From positions 1-64,000 of the forward strand of contig JAUMZL010000011.1 of NCBI GenBank assembly GCA_030528155.1: a DNA stretch of 64,000 nt, read 5' to 3'. Below the pieces are notes generated by a model. It searched no databases. It was not told the DNA's origin and saw only the letters and a list, made by a program, of their open reading frames with translations. Origin of the DNA: Aerococcus sp. GTDB lineage: Bacteria > Bacillota > Bacilli > Lactobacillales > Aerococcaceae. Below, piece after piece: positions 1 through 10,193 of the stretch (positions within the stretch are counted from its first letter, which is position 1; every line of letters begins with the position of its first letter). A program made the translations under genes and the position numbers.

Positions 1-261
1 CCAATCGATCCAGAGCAACCAGGTAAACCAATGGGCCCAGAAATGCCAGGCAAGCCAATGAATGAACAAATGGGACATTCAAACCATATGATGGCAGGTC
101 AAAAGGATCAAAATAGTAAAGTTTCAAATGAACAAGCGACGAACATGAAGAAATTACCACAAACAGGTGCAAGCGAAGATCGTGCACTCTTATCAGCAGG
201 AGTATTACTTGCAGCAATGGGACTGTTTGCACTCAGCGGTGCGAAACAACGCAAAAAATAA
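1..261 (+). CDS. LPxTG cell-wall-anchored protein, 3' end only
   Basis: The reading frame is open from the first base, so the gene starts outside the window; 86 residues are visible. The visible part is rich in Pro, Met, Gly and Gln (repeats of the PGKPM type), then comes a sortase signal: LPQTG at visible residues 52-56, a hydrophobic segment and a basic tail ending AKQRKK. It is a sortase-A substrate linked to peptidoglycan on the cell surface. It lies directly upstream of a second LPxTG protein, so this looks like a surface-protein locus. The function of the missing N-terminal part cannot be judged. Confidence 0.88.
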   Translation, partial: PIDPEQPGKPMGPEMPGKPMNEQMGHSNHMMAGQKDQNSKVSNEQATNMKKLPQTGASEDRALLSAGVLLAAMGLFALSGAKQRKK

Positions 262-286
262 TTCTTCTTTGTCTTAGCGAAATAAA

Positions 287-318
287 GGGCAGACCTCAAT
301 CGTAGGTTTGCCCTTTTT
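287..318 (+). terminator. Intrinsic terminator after the partial LPxTG gene
   Basis: GGGCAGACCT and AGGTTTGCCC form a 10-bp stem (one G-U pair) around a 7-base loop, followed by TTTTT. It lies 25 bases after the stop codon. Confidence 0.85.
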
Positions 319-586
319 ATTATATTCATCATAAAAAGAGAGTGAAATAACCACAAATAGGCGGCTTTGTGAAGTTTGGGTAAACACCTAACGTTAATGT
401 GTCTAAAAATAATATAATGATCTCTATATATCCGCTTTCTTTTGAATAAATCGTGAATTTTTCTATTAAAATAAATGACAAATAAAAATGGATTTGCTAC
501 TCTTAAAGCGTATTAGTTGTTAGTAGTGGATGGAGAAGATATGTATATCTTTTTTGCCGTATCACGAGTAAGGGAAGTAGATAAAA
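319..586. other. Intergenic region upstream of the large adhesin
   Basis: AT-rich spacer with no convincing ORF. A TATAAT hexamer lies at 413-418 without a good -35 partner. The adhesin ribosome binding site (AGGGAAG, 571-577) sits at the right end. A short palindrome (AAGATATGTATATCTT, around 534-549) has only a 2-base loop and is probably not a stable hairpin. The adhesin promoter could not be assigned. Confidence 0.4.
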
Positions 587-3500
587 TTGGTAGGAAAAAA
601 CAATAAACGGCTACTTGATCAAAAAGCTAATCAGCATTTCACGAGATGGTCATTGCGCCGTTTAAACATTGGTGTGGTGTCTGTTGCAGTAGCATCAGGA
701 TTCTTCATTGCCGGTGGATTTTCACAAGCTACCTCTGTGGAAGCAGCCACAGTGGAACCTCGGATCGCTGTTGAAGCTGTAAATGATAATTTGCGCACGA
801 CTGATGATGAAGATTCAGATGACAGCATTCATGATAAAGCATTAAAAGACACTGAGGATAATTTAGCAGCCACGCATCAGGATGGGGATACTGCTTGGGA
901 TAAATCCGCAGAGACTGATGATGCAACGCCAGTAGACAAATCGGATGAGGAAGCAGCAGATACTTCAGCTGAGGATGAGAGCACTGGAGCAGATAAAGCT
1001 GACCAAGCGGAATCTGATGAAGCCCCATCTGACGCGGAAGCAGCGGATCAAGAGGAGTCTGACGAAAACGCATCTGACGCTGATCAAGCAGATAAGGAAG
1101 ATTCGGATAAAGATCAAGCAGACAAAGACAAGAAAGAAGACAAGTCCAAAGATACCGAACGTGCCACGGTGAATACCGGTGACAAGGAAATGGACAACGA
1201 GACTCACTTCAATGCGACTGGGATAGAGGATTCTACGCTACGTTATGCTAACACCGTGTTCAGCGGAGTAAATGACGATGGGACGATCAATCTAACTGTA
1301 ACCAAGTGGGCGACAGGTTCCACGGGGTGGGGGACAGATGCCTCCAATCCTTATGCCGGGAAATTTTTATTGAGCTTCCAACGCAAAGAATTTTTTGAAC
1401 AAATTGGCTCCATCGTGGTGAAGTCAAAAGGAAATGTTACTGCCTTCACTAGTGAAGCCGATGGAGCACTGTGGTCGGTTGATATTAGAACCACTACTTT
1501 TCAATCTGGTTTAATTGGAGTTGTCACCAATAGCGAAATCGTCATTACTTTGAAAAATGGCCAAACATTAGAAAGCTTAGGTTTAGATGACGACAAACTG
1601 GCATTCTCCTCAGTTTGGATGAAAGGGAATGGTGCTATTGCTGAGGAAAGTATCAGCAACGGCTATATTGAAAGACATAATGCGCATGTAGAAAAACCTG
1701 ATAGTGAAAAACATGGTACAGACTTTACCAAAGGGGCTATGGGCAATAAGGTACTCGTTGATGGCGATAATATGGTCATTAATTCTGTACACACCTTTAA
1801 ACCTAATCAAAACTTCATTCAAACTGATTACAAATGGGTTCTTTATATTATCGAACAAATTCCTAAAGAGCTCTTACCGTACATTGATCTTGACAACATT
1901 GAACTCGGTGTTTCTGATGTGACAGGAAACTTCACTACTAAAAACCCAATTAAGCTGAAGATTGACGAAAATGGTTTAGTAGATAGTCGCTATTCTCCAG
2001 AAATCAGTATTATTGGTCAGGATACCGTTGCTCAACGTGAAGCTGCGCGTGTACGGCTGGATCGAGATGTCTTTTATGGGGTACTTGGACAAAGCCGAAA
2101 CTTTACCATCAAATATCACCTCAAAGATTCCGTAACCCTGCAAGAATTTGCCAAAGAGTTAAATAACTATGTGACTCAAAACAATAAACAGTTGACATTT
2201 GAGTCTTGGTTAGAAGCAGACTATTTGAATGAAGGACGTCCACTCCTTGATAAACCGGATGGTGGGGCACCTACCAAGGAATTAGTCCAATCCTATTCTA
2301 ATGGCTTCCTGCAGGTTAATGATACGGACAAAGACGGTCTGTTCGACTTTGTAGAATTTGAAGAAAAATCTGATATCCATAAAGTAGATACGGATGGCGA
2401 TGGAGCGCCAGATGGTCAGGAATTTCTTGATGATGATACGGATATGTTGGATGGAACTTCCTATATTCCGGGAACACCAACGACTACTGAAACGACCATC
2501 AATCCATCTGTCAATGTGACGATTCAAGGGACGGCAGCGAAACCAACGTATGATAATCCTGCTGATCCAACTCAAAAATTGGACGTAACCAACCCAGTAG
2601 CTGGGAACATGATTATTAAACTGGAAAAAACAGATGGCACTGTAGTAGCACAAACCACCATTGCTTTTGATGATTTAATGGCTGGAAACTATGAAATCAC
2701 CATTCCAGCAAATACCCTCAAAGACGGTGAAACCGTACAATTGGTGGCGTACAGCCCTGATGGTAAACACTCTGTCAAAGGGAGCACGCTGAGCGTTAAA
2801 GAAACGGATGCTGATAAGAACAATCCGCAAGGTCAAAAAATTACAGTTGATAAAAATACTACCCCGGATGCCGCTTTGGGTATCGCCAATAAGGATCAAT
2901 TACCAACCGGGACGAAGTATGACTGGATAGATCCAGTGGACACCACGACTTATGGCGATAAAAATGCTCAAATTAAGGTGACATACCCAGACCAGAGCTC
3001 AGAAGTTGTTGACATTGTCGTTCATGTGAACAGCGACACGGAGATTAATACAGCAGAATCGCAAAGCATCACCGTTAATAAAGGAGAACAACCGGCTGCA
3101 GAGTTGGGCGTCAAAAATAAAGATCAGTTACCAAACGGTACGAAGTATGATTGGGTAACCCCAGTAGACACCACGACTGCTGGCGATAAAAATGTTCAGA
3201 TTAAGGTGACTTATCCAGACGGTACAACGGACACGCTGTACACCATCGTTCATGTAAAAAGTGATACAGAAACCTACAATCCATTCTGGACAAACATTAC
3301 AGTTAATAAGAACGAAACACCCGTTGCTGCAGATGGGATTACCAACAAAGATCAATTACCAAATGGGACGCAATACGACTGGGTAAATCCAGTGGACACC
3401 ACAACTCCTGGTGATAAACCAGCCCAGATTAAAGTGACGTATCCAGATGGCACGACTGACAATGTCAGCATCAAGGTTCACGTGAATAGCGATGCGGAAG

Positions 3501-5185
3501 TCACCGATCCACAAGGCCAAGCCATCACCGTAGATAAGAACGAACAACCGGACGCGAACGCCGGGATTGCGAATAAAGATCAACTGCCAGGCGGAACGAC
3601 AATCACTTGGAAAGATCCAGTAGACACGACCACCGCCGGTGATCATAAGGGCACGATCGAAGTAACGTATCCAGATGGCAGCAAGGATGAAGTCGAAGTT
3701 GACATCCATGTGAACAGCGATACGGAAACGTACACCGCTCAAGGCCAAGACATGACGGTAAACTATGGTGAGCCAGTTCCAAATGCTAAAGATGGTATTA
3801 GCAATAGTGCAGATCTTCCATTGGATGCAAAATACAACTGGAAATCTGAGCCAGATATGATGAAACTTGGAGAACAAGAGGCAACAATTATTGTTAGTTA
3901 TGTAGATGGAACTACAGATGAAGTGACTATTAAGGTAAATGTCGTGGATAACCGTACGGATACTGAAAAGAATGATCCAGTAGTCGAAGACGAAACGGTC
4001 GAATTGGGTGGTAAGGTTGATGTGACGGATAACGTCACCAACTTAGATGAGCTTCCAGAAGGCACTAAGGTGACAGATGTCACCCCAGCAGGAACTATCG
4101 ACACCAATAAACCAGGCGATTACACCGGTAAGATCGAAATCAGCTATCCAGACGGATCTAAAGAAACCATCGATGTTCCAATTCATATTGTTGATAATCG
4201 CACCGATGCGGATAAATTTGATCCAGAAGCAGGTGACATCACAGTTAAACCAGGTGAAAAACCAAATGCTGATGATGCGATCATCAATAAAGATGATCTG
4301 CCAGATGGTACAATCATTGACTGGAAAGATCCGGTTGATACGACTCAACCAGGTGACCACCAAGGGACGATTGAAATTACCTACCCAGATGGTTCGAAGG
4401 AAGAAATTGATACCACGATTCACGTAAACGTCCCAGAAACTGATGCGGATAAATACACACCAGTAGTCGAAGACGAAGCAGTTGAAATGGGTGGTAAGGT
4501 TGATGTGACGGATAATGTCATCAACTTAGACGAACTCCCAGAAGGCACTAAGGTGACCGATGTCACCCCAGAAGGGACCGTCGACACCAATAAACCAGGT
4601 GATTACACCGGTAAGATCGAAATCAGCTATCCAGATGGATCCAAAGAAACCATCGATGTTCCAATTCATATCATGGATAATCGAACCGATGCGGATAAAT
4701 TTGATCCAGAAACAGGTGACATCACAGTTAAACCAGGTGAAAAACCAAATGCTGATGATGCGATCATCAATAAAGATGATCTGCCAGATGGTACAATCAT
4801 TGACTGGAAAGATCCGGTAGACACAACTCAACCAGGTGACCACCAGGGGACGATTGAAATTACCTATCCAGATGGTTCGAAGGAAGAAGTCGATATCCAT
4901 ATCATTGTAAAAGACGACTCAGATATGAACGATCAGAATCATAATGGAATGTCTGATCAAGACAACGAATCGCATAACCAACCAAGTGATGATAAAGACA
5001 ATGCACCGACATCAGGCGATAACGAAGAAAGAATGACGCTTGACGAGCGTGTGGAGGCAATGTCCCACTTGCCACAAACTGGCGCTGAAGGCTCTTCACA
5101 AGCAAATGCTGCTATTGGCTTATTAACGCTGATTACAGGTCTGTTTGTATTAGGAGGTACAAAACGTCGGAAGGAAGAAGAATAG
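587..5185 (+). CDS. Large LPxTG surface adhesin with Rib-type repeats
   Basis: This 1532-residue protein starts at TTG with AGGGAAG about 9 bases upstream. Residues 20-33 (RWSLRRLNIGVVSV) are a YSIRK-like motif inside a signal peptide, with likely cleavage near residues 53-54. Residues about 60-200 are extremely rich in Asp, Glu, Ser, Ala and Lys, like a disordered acidic spacer. Residues about 205-570 form a globular region I do not recognise, probably the ligand-binding part. Residues about 579-618 contain DxDxDG segments like thrombospondin type-3 or EF-hand calcium sites. An Ig-like segment follows, then nine Rib/alpha-like repeats (about 745-1440), a charged Asn/Asp-rich linker, LPQTG at 1495-1499, a membrane segment and a basic tail. 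Sortase should anchor it to the wall, where the repeats act as a stalk. The adhesin role is inferred from architecture; the ligand is unknown. Confidence 0.9.
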   Translation: MVGKNNKRLLDQKANQHFTRWSLRRLNIGVVSVAVASGFFIAGGFSQATSVEAATVEPRIAVEAVNDNLRTTDDEDSDDSIHDKALKDTEDNLAATHQDGDTAWDKSAETDDATPVDKSDEEAADTSAEDESTGADKADQAESDEAPSDAEAADQEESDENASDADQADKEDSDKDQADKDKKEDKSKDTERATVNTGDKEMDNETHFNATGIEDSTLRYANTVFSGVNDDGTINLTVTKWATGSTGWGTDASNPYAGKFLLSFQRKEFFEQIGSIVVKSKGNVTAFTSEADGALWSVDIRTTTFQSGLIGVVTNSEIVITLKNGQTLESLGLDDDKLAFSSVWMKGNGAIAEESISNGYIERHNAHVEKPDSEKHGTDFTKGAMGNKVLVDGDNMVINSVHTFKPNQNFIQTDYKWVLYIIEQIPKELLPYIDLDNIELGVSDVTGNFTTKNPIKLKIDENGLVDSRYSPEISIIGQDTVAQREAARVRLDRDVFYGVLGQSRNFTIKYHLKDSVTLQEFAKELNNYVTQNNKQLTFESWLEADYLNEGRPLLDKPDGGAPTKELVQSYSNGFLQVNDTDKDGLFDFVEFEEKSDIHKVDTDGDGAPDGQEFLDDDTDMLDGTSYIPGTPTTTETTINPSVNVTIQGTAAKPTYDNPADPTQKLDVTNPVAGNMIIKLEKTDGTVVAQTTIAFDDLMAGNYEITIPANTLKDGETVQLVAYSPDGKHSVKGSTLSVKETDADKNNPQGQKITVDKNTTPDAALGIANKDQLPTGTKYDWIDPVDTTTYGDKNAQIKVTYPDQSSEVVDIVVHVNSDTEINTAESQSITVNKGEQPAAELGVKNKDQLPNGTKYDWVTPVDTTTAGDKNVQIKVTYPDGTTDTLYTIVHVKSDTETYNPFWTNITVNKNETPVAADGITNKDQLPNGTQYDWVNPVDTTTPGDKPAQIKVTYPDGTTDNVSIKVHVNSDAEVTDPQGQAITVDKNEQPDANAGIANKDQLPGGTTITWKDPVDTTTAGDHKGTIEVTYPDGSKDEVEVDIHVNSDTETYTAQGQDMTVNYGEPVPNAKDGISNSADLPLDAKYNWKSEPDMMKLGEQEATIIVSYVDGTTDEVTIKVNVVDNRTDTEKNDPVVEDETVELGGKVDVTDNVTNLDELPEGTKVTDVTPAGTIDTNKPGDYTGKIEISYPDGSKETIDVPIHIVDNRTDADKFDPEAGDITVKPGEKPNADDAIINKDDLPDGTIIDWKDPVDTTQPGDHQGTIEITYPDGSKEEIDTTIHVNVPETDADKYTPVVEDEAVEMGGKVDVTDNVINLDELPEGTKVTDVTPEGTVDTNKPGDYTGKIEISYPDGSKETIDVPIHIMDNRTDADKFDPETGDITVKPGEKPNADDAIINKDDLPDGTIIDWKDPVDTTQPGDHQGTIEITYPDGSKEEVDIHIIVKDDSDMNDQNHNGMSDQDNESHNQPSDDKDNAPTSGDNEERMTLDERVEAMSHLPQTGAEGSSQANAAIGLLTLITGLFVLGGTKRRKEEE
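2819..4912 (+). repeat. Nine tandem Rib/alpha-like repeats, last four from a 483-bp duplication
   Basis: Each unit is about 70-82 codons with the pattern ITV-x-K near its start, NKDQLP in the middle, and YPDGS/T near its end, then a VHVNSDTE or NRTDADK linker. Repeats 1-4 are one subtype and repeat 5 is divergent. Repeats 6 and 7 (3973-4455) are repeated almost exactly as repeats 8 and 9 (4456 to about 4893); identical landmarks are offset by exactly 483 bases (161 codons). This implies a recent in-frame duplication of a two-repeat block. Confidence 0.9.
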
Positions 5186-5233
5186 TTACTGAGTGTACGT
5201 ACTAATACCATAAACGTACGCTGAACGAAAAAA

Positions 5234-5268
5234 GGGCTAGTCATGAAAATTCATGGCTAGCCCTTTTT
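5234..5268. terminator. Bidirectional intrinsic terminator between adhesin and gpmA
   Basis: A 14-bp stem (GGGCTAGTCATGAA with TTCATGGCTAGCCC, one wobble) closes a 2-base loop, with an A tract on the left and TTTTT on the right. It can end both the adhesin (plus) and gpmA (minus) transcripts. Confidence 0.88.
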
Positions 5269-5295
5269 GTAATATGAATAAACCGATAGATCTGT

Positions 5296-5973
5296 TTAGC
5301 GACGGTGATAGATGACTTTATTTTGAATGGATAGGTGTTCGTCAATATCATAGACGATAGGTTCTGCAGTGGCGATTTCGGTGCGATTGATGAGCGCTGG
5401 TGAAATATCCTCCAAGAACATGGTGAAGGCACGCAAAAGGTTGCCATGGCTGACCACCAGTACGTTGTTGCCATTCTTTAATTCCGGGGCAATATGATCA
5501 GTCCAGTACGGAATCAAACGTTCACGCGTGTCTTTGAGACTCTCTGTCTGCGGTAATAGATGCTCATCAAGGAGACGATAACGACGGTCAGTGATGGGCG
5601 TTTCGCTAATGGGTGGACGCACATCAAAACTGCGACGCCAAGCTTCTACTTGTGCTTCCCCATATTTTTCGCGCATAGCGTCTTTATTTTGTCCCTCGAG
5701 TGCACCATAGTGACGTCCATTCAGCCGCCAGCTCTGATGAACAGGGAGCCACAACTGTCCCATCTCATCGAGCAGGTAGAAGGTGGTCTCGTTGGTTCGA
5801 GTTAAAAGAGAGGTATGAACAGAATCAATCCCCAAATCTAAGCGGGAAAGAATCTGTCCAGCTGCGCGTGCTTCTTCAATGCCGCGTGGTGTGAGTTTAG
5901 GATCAGCCCAGCCAGTGAATAAATTTTCTAAATTAGATTCACTTTGGCCGTGCCGAACAAGTACTAATTTCAT
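5296..5973 (-). CDS. gpmA: 2,3-bisphosphoglycerate-dependent phosphoglycerate mutase
   Basis: Cytoplasmic glycolytic enzyme that interconverts 3- and 2-phosphoglycerate. The protein opens MKLVLVRHGQSESN, the RHGxSxxN phosphohistidine motif of the histidine phosphatase superfamily, continues with NLFTGWAD, and has the second catalytic segment VVSHGNLLRA near the C-terminus. At 225 residues it has the usual family length. The start at 5973 was chosen because AGGAGG (minus strand) precedes it at good spacing; an in-frame upstream extension of 39 residues has no family similarity. It is monocistronic, bounded by the shared terminator on its 3' side. Confidence 0.93.
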   Translation of the reverse strand: MKLVLVRHGQSESNLENLFTGWADPKLTPRGIEEARAAGQILSRLDLGIDSVHTSLLTRTNETTFYLLDEMGQLWLPVHQSWRLNGRHYGALEGQNKDAMREKYGEAQVEAWRRSFDVRPPISETPITDRRYRLLDEHLLPQTESLKDTRERLIPYWTDHIAPELKNGNNVLVVSHGNLLRAFTMFLEDISPALINRTEIATAEPIVYDIDEHLSIQNKVIYHRR

Positions 5974-6233
5974 TGAAAAGCCTCCAAGTTTTTCATTATT
6001 AACAAACATCATGCCAAGCAGTGGGATTGGATTTGGTATGGTCACCATATCAATCAACACCCTGTGAGCATAGCTTGTTAACTTTATCACATCTCTAGTT
6101 TAGATCAATTTAGTGACTATTTAAAGTCATAGTCATTAGAAAATCAGGGGGGCAATAATGATGTTAGTTAGGATAAAGACTGGTAATTTTTTTATCTCTA
6201 TGCCTTAGCAGGGAGACTACTACATTTATCTGT

Positions 6234-6272
6234 AAAAAAATAACCGCCACCCTAGAGGATGACGGTTATTTT
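6234..6272 (-). terminator. Terminator of the V-type ATPase operon
   Basis: On the minus strand AATAACCG pairs with CGGTTATT around an inner hairpin, followed by a run of seven T. It lies just after the ntpD stop codon. Confidence 0.85.
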
Positions 6273-6282
6273 TTATGCTAAC

Positions 6283-6954
6283 TTAAGCTTCTTTGGCTGC
6301 CATTTCTTGTTGAATAGCTGCAGCTTTTTCTTTTGCTTTGTTTCCTAAGATCCGTTTAACGACTTTTAGACGGATAAATTCTTCACGTTCTTTTTCTTCG
6401 AGGGCAGCGTTGATTTCTTTTTCAACGACTTCCAATTCTGGAATCGTGATGTTCTGCAAAGCGTTAACACGTTTTTGCGTTTTTTGAATATTATTAGCTA
6501 AACGATAAGCCGCATTTTCAACTTGAGCTAGTTGGATTTGTAGATCCTTAACTTTTTCAAAGGCAATGCGCGCTTCATCAAGGTTCGCACTAGTTGAAGT
6601 GAAAGCATAAGCCGGTTTGAGTGGTTTTTGATCGTGCTTGATATTAGGAACTTCTGAGCCCATAATACTGCGGACCTGGATAGTGACGGTGTTGTCCTCT
6701 TCAATATCCAAGGCGGCATTATAGGCATCGAGAATTCCTAAATCAACGCTGGCACGCTGCAGAGCAGCATAAGCTTCTTTCAATGCTTCATCGAGGTCTG
6801 CTTGCACTTTGTTGGCTTGTTTGATGAGCGAAGTAATTTCGTTCATCAAAATCAGCCGTTTACGGTCCATGAGATCATAACCGTTGCGCGATAAACGCAA
6901 GGTTTTTTGGATCTGTTGGAGGTTCCCTTTAGTTGGGGCGTTATTGACATCCAT
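6283..6954 (-). CDS. ntpD: V-type ATPase subunit D (central rotor shaft)
   Basis: Subunit D forms the coiled-coil rotor axle inside the A3B3 head and transmits rotation to the membrane ring. The 223-residue protein has the family N-terminus (NAPTKGNLQQIQKTL, then LMDRKRLILMNEI) and a C-terminal helix rich in charged residues, with a less helical middle section, as expected. It is the last gene of the operon; its start codon overlaps the ntpB stop by one base, implying translational coupling. The terminator follows within 10 bases. Confidence 0.95.
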   Translation of the reverse strand: MDVNNAPTKGNLQQIQKTLRLSRNGYDLMDRKRLILMNEITSLIKQANKVQADLDEALKEAYAALQRASVDLGILDAYNAALDIEEDNTVTIQVRSIMGSEVPNIKHDQKPLKPAYAFTSTSANLDEARIAFEKVKDLQIQLAQVENAAYRLANNIQKTQKRVNALQNITIPELEVVEKEINAALEEKEREEFIRLKVVKRILGNKAKEKAAAIQQEMAAKEA

Positions 6955-8408
6955 TAACCCTCACCGCCTGCGTTAACAGGGGTTGTAGCAGCTTCATCCT
7001 CACTGTCGGTAGCGTGGGTGTCGGAATAAGCTGGTCCCGCTGCATAGTATTTGTCCAGCATGCTGGTGTCCATACGGGTGAGTTCGTCGCGTGGGAAGTC
7101 ACGGAGCAGTTCCCATCCGAGGTCAAGCGTTTCTTGTACCGTACGAGGATGGTCAGAACCTTGGCCAACGAAGACTTTTTCGAAGCGTTCCCCGAATTCC
7201 AAGTACTGACGGTCTAGATCGGAAAGTTCTTCTTCCCCGATAACACTCGCCAAGCTGCGGGCTTCTTGAGCACTGGAGTAGGCAGCAAAGAGCTGGTTGG
7301 AAACATCATCGTGGTCTTCACGGGTATAACCTTCCCCAATACCGTCTTTCATCAAACGGGAGAGGGAAGGAAGAACGCCGATTGGTGGGTAAACGTTTTT
7401 CCCTTCCAATGAGCGGTCCAATACGATCTGGCCTTCTGTGATATACCCTGTCAAGTCTGGAATAGGGTGGGTAATATCATCGTTTGGCATGGTCAAGATA
7501 GGAATCTGGGTCACAGAACCTGGGCGACCTTTAACGATACCGGCACGTTCATAAATAGTGGCCAATTCTGAGTAGAGATAACCAGGATAACCCTTACGAG
7601 AAGGAATTTCTTGTTTGGCGTTGGAAACTTCACGCAGCGCCTCACAGAAACTGGTCATGTCGGTCAGAATAACCAACACATGATACCCTAAGTCGTAAGC
7701 GAGATATTCCGCAGTGGTCAGTGCCACACGTGGCGTAATCAAACGTTCCATTACGGGGTCATCGGCTGTGTTCACGAACATAGAAACGTGGTCCATCGCA
7801 CCGGATTCTTCGAACTGACGGCGGAAGAAGTCCGCCACGTCATTCTTGACCCCCATAGCGGCAAAGACAACCGCAAATTCACCTTCCACACCGTCACCGA
7901 GTTTCGCTTGTTTAACGATTTCGGCAGCGAGTTGGTCATGAGGCATCCCATCACCAGAGAAAATAGGGAGTTTCTGGCCACGAATCAAGGTCATCAGTCC
8001 GTCGATGGCACTGAAACCTGTTTCGATGTAGTCACGTGGATAAATCCGTGATACTGGGTTCAACGGGGCACCATTGACATCGCGTTTAATCTCGGAGTGG
8101 ATAGCTCCCAACCCATCGATTGGGCGACCGATCCCATCGAAGATACGGCCTAAAATATGTTCATTTAATTCGATTTCCATCCCATGTCCGGTAAAAATCG
8201 AGTGGGTGTTGTTCAAAGACATTGAGGTCGTTTGGTCGAACACCTGAACCATGGCGCGTTCACCTTCAATAGAGATGATCTGACCAATTTTTTCCTCTGT
8301 TCGGTTGACGCGAAAACGTACAATGTCAGAGTAAGCAGCGCCACGGACGCCATCAACCGCAACAAGAGGGCCTTCAATAGAACTTAAATCGAGATATTCA
8401 ATTGCCAT
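6954..8408 (-). CDS. ntpB: V-type ATPase subunit B (non-catalytic head subunit)
   Basis: Subunit B (484 residues, typical length) alternates with catalytic subunit A in the hexameric cytoplasmic head. It shows the family segments [35 protein letters not shown] where the Walker loop would be (degenerate, as expected for B), and the regulatory stretch [17 protein letters not shown]. The C-terminal 25 residues are acidic and Ala-rich. It follows ntpA with a 15-base gap containing a good ribosome binding site. Confidence 0.96.
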   Translation of the reverse strand: MAIEYLDLSSIEGPLVAVDGVRGAAYSDIVRFRVNRTEEKIGQIISIEGERAMVQVFDQTTSMSLNNTHSIFTGHGMEIELNEHILGRIFDGIGRPIDGLGAIHSEIKRDVNGAPLNPVSRIYPRDYIETGFSAIDGLMTLIRGQKLPIFSGDGMPHDQLAAEIVKQAKLGDGVEGEFAVVFAAMGVKNDVADFFRRQFEESGAMDHVSMFVNTADDPVMERLITPRVALTTAEYLAYDLGYHVLVILTDMTSFCEALREVSNAKQEIPSRKGYPGYLYSELATIYERAGIVKGRPGSVTQIPILTMPNDDITHPIPDLTGYITEGQIVLDRSLEGKNVYPPIGVLPSLSRLMKDGIGEGYTREDHDDVSNQLFAAYSSAQEARSLASVIGEEELSDLDRQYLEFGERFEKVFVGQGSDHPRTVQETLDLGWELLRDFPRDELTRMDTSMLDKYYAAGPAYSDTHATDSEDEAATTPVNAGGEG

Positions 8409-8423
8409 AGATTATCTTCCCCC

Positions 8424-10193
8424 TTATCCGTTTTCTTGAATGGCTTGATCATAGAACTCGTCAATATCTTCAAAGTAATGATCAAAAGCGCTAAGATCAT
8501 CATTTGGTGTGTCATACTTCATGTTGATGACTTGGCTGAAGATCTTGAACTGACTCAAGTAGCTCATTGGCATTCCCCATTGGATCAACTGTTTGCTCTT
8601 TTGTTCCAAGTAGAGAATCACTTCGAGCATTTTCGCTTGTTTCTTAATTGGCACCGCACCGTCGACATCGTGGAAGGTGTTCTGTTGTAAGAACCCTAAA
8701 CGAATCACACGAGCAATTGCCAAAGTTAATTTTTGGCCTTCTGGTAAAACATCGGAACCAATCAATTTAACGACTTCGTTTAATTCATCTTCCTCGTGCA
8801 AGAGTGCCATCATGGCTGCACGTTGACGAACGAAGGAATCGGAAACATTCTTGTTGTACCAGGTCGCCAAATCACCGGTGTATTGACTGTAACTGTTCAT
8901 CCAGTTAATCGCTGGATAGTGACGGGCGTGGGCGAGGTTAGCGTCTAACCCCCAGAAGCAACGAACGAAACGTTTCGTGTTCTGAGTCACTGGCTCGGAG
9001 AAGTCCCCACCTTGAGGGGAAACTGCACCGATAATAGAGACCGAACCGGTACCGTGGTTCAATGTTTCCATGTCTCCCGCACGTTCGTAGAAGGAAGCGA
9101 TACGGCTAGCCAAGTAAGCAGGATAACCTTCTTCGGCTGGCATTTCTTCCAAACGTCCAGAGAGTTCGCGCAAGGCTTCAGCCCAGCGTGAGGTAGAGTC
9201 CGCCATGATTGCGACATCATACCCCATGTCGCGGTAGTATTCCGCAATCGTGATTCCCGTGTACACGGAAGCTTCACGCGCGGCAACCGGCATGTTTGAG
9301 GTGTTCGCAATCAATACCGTACGTTCCATCAAAGGAGCACCAGAGCGAGGATCAATCAATTTGCTGAAGTCTTCCAAAACCTCAGTCATTTCATTACCAC
9401 GTTCCCCACAGCCGATGTAGACAATAACGTCTGCTTCAGCGTAACGAGCGATTTGGTGCTGCATGGTTGTTTTACCAGTCCCAAATCCACCAGGAATAGC
9501 GGCTGTCCCACCTTTTGCAATTGGAAAGACGGTATCGATAATCCGCTGCCCTGTCAGCAATGGGATGGTGCTTTCCAAACGTTTTGCGACAGGCCGAGGG
9601 TTACGAATTGGCCATTTTTGATAAGCTTTGATTTCGTAGATCGTTCCATCAAATTGGCGAATTTTAACGAGTGGAGTTTCCACATCATATTCGCCACTCT
9701 CAACCACTTCAATCACTTCACCGACAATTGTTGGTGGAACCATTACTTTATGGGTGATAGCACTTGTCTCAGGAATTTCAGCGACGATATTGCCACCGGA
9801 TACCTGATCTCCAACGCTAACAGTAGGAGTGACCTGCCATTTCTTGTCGCGATCGAGCGAAGCCACCTGTGCGCCACGTTGGATCATGAACCCCATCTGT
9901 TCAGCAATGTCCTCGAGTGGACGTTCAATCCCATCGTAAATGTTATTCAATAACCCTGGTCCTAATTCAACCGTCATTGGGTTCCCAGAACCAACAACAG
10001 GTTCACCTGGTTTCAACCCAGCCGTTTCTTCGTAGACCTGAATCGTGGTGAGGGCATCGTCAATTTTGATGACTTCACCGATTAATTGTTCTTTCCCCAC
10101 GTGAACGAGTTCTTGCATGGAGAAATCGGTTTTTCCTTTGATTTGGACGATTGGGCCGTTGATGGCATAAATTTGTTCTGCTTGATTCATCAT
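8424..10193 (-). CDS. ntpA: V-type ATPase catalytic subunit A
   Basis: Catalytic ATP-hydrolysing head subunit (589 residues). It shows the N-terminal beta-barrel (IYAINGPIVQIKG), the non-homologous bulge region typical of A subunits (about residues 115-190), a Walker A loop GGFGTGKT near residue 235 (GPFGxGKT in most homologues, so the Pro is replaced by Gly) and GCGERGNEMTEVLEDF shortly after. DSTSRWAEALRE and the C-terminal helical domain complete it. The start overlaps the ntpE stop by four bases (ATGA). Confidence 0.96.
   Translation of the reverse strand: MMNQAEQIYAINGPIVQIKGKTDFSMQELVHVGKEQLIGEVIKIDDALTTIQVYEETAGLKPGEPVVGSGNPMTVELGPGLLNNIYDGIERPLEDIAEQMGFMIQRGAQVASLDRDKKWQVTPTVSVGDQVSGGNIVAEIPETSAITHKVMVPPTIVGEVIEVVESGEYDVETPLVKIRQFDGTIYEIKAYQKWPIRNPRPVAKRLESTIPLLTGQRIIDTVFPIAKGGTAAIPGGFGTGKTTMQHQIARYAEADVIVYIGCGERGNEMTEVLEDFSKLIDPRSGAPLMERTVLIANTSNMPVAAREASVYTGITIAEYYRDMGYDVAIMADSTSRWAEALRELSGRLEEMPAEEGYPAYLASRIASFYERAGDMETLNHGTGSVSIIGAVSPQGGDFSEPVTQNTKRFVRCFWGLDANLAHARHYPAINWMNSYSQYTGDLATWYNKNVSDSFVRQRAAMMALLHEEDELNEVVKLIGSDVLPEGQKLTLAIARVIRLGFLQQNTFHDVDGAVPIKKQAKMLEVILYLEQKSKQLIQWGMPMSYLSQFKIFSQVINMKYDTPNDDLSAFDHYFEDIDEFYDQAIQENG

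Noticed and set aside
3356..4900. Several minus-strand frames of 120-173 codons opposite the adhesin repeats
   Set aside because: They mirror the repeated coding sequence, repeat among themselves for that reason, and have no ribosome sites or family features.
9453..9953. A 166-codon plus-strand frame inside ntpA
   Set aside because: It is antisense to the highly conserved catalytic subunit; composition is rich in Cys, His, Phe and Asn as expected for a shadow frame.
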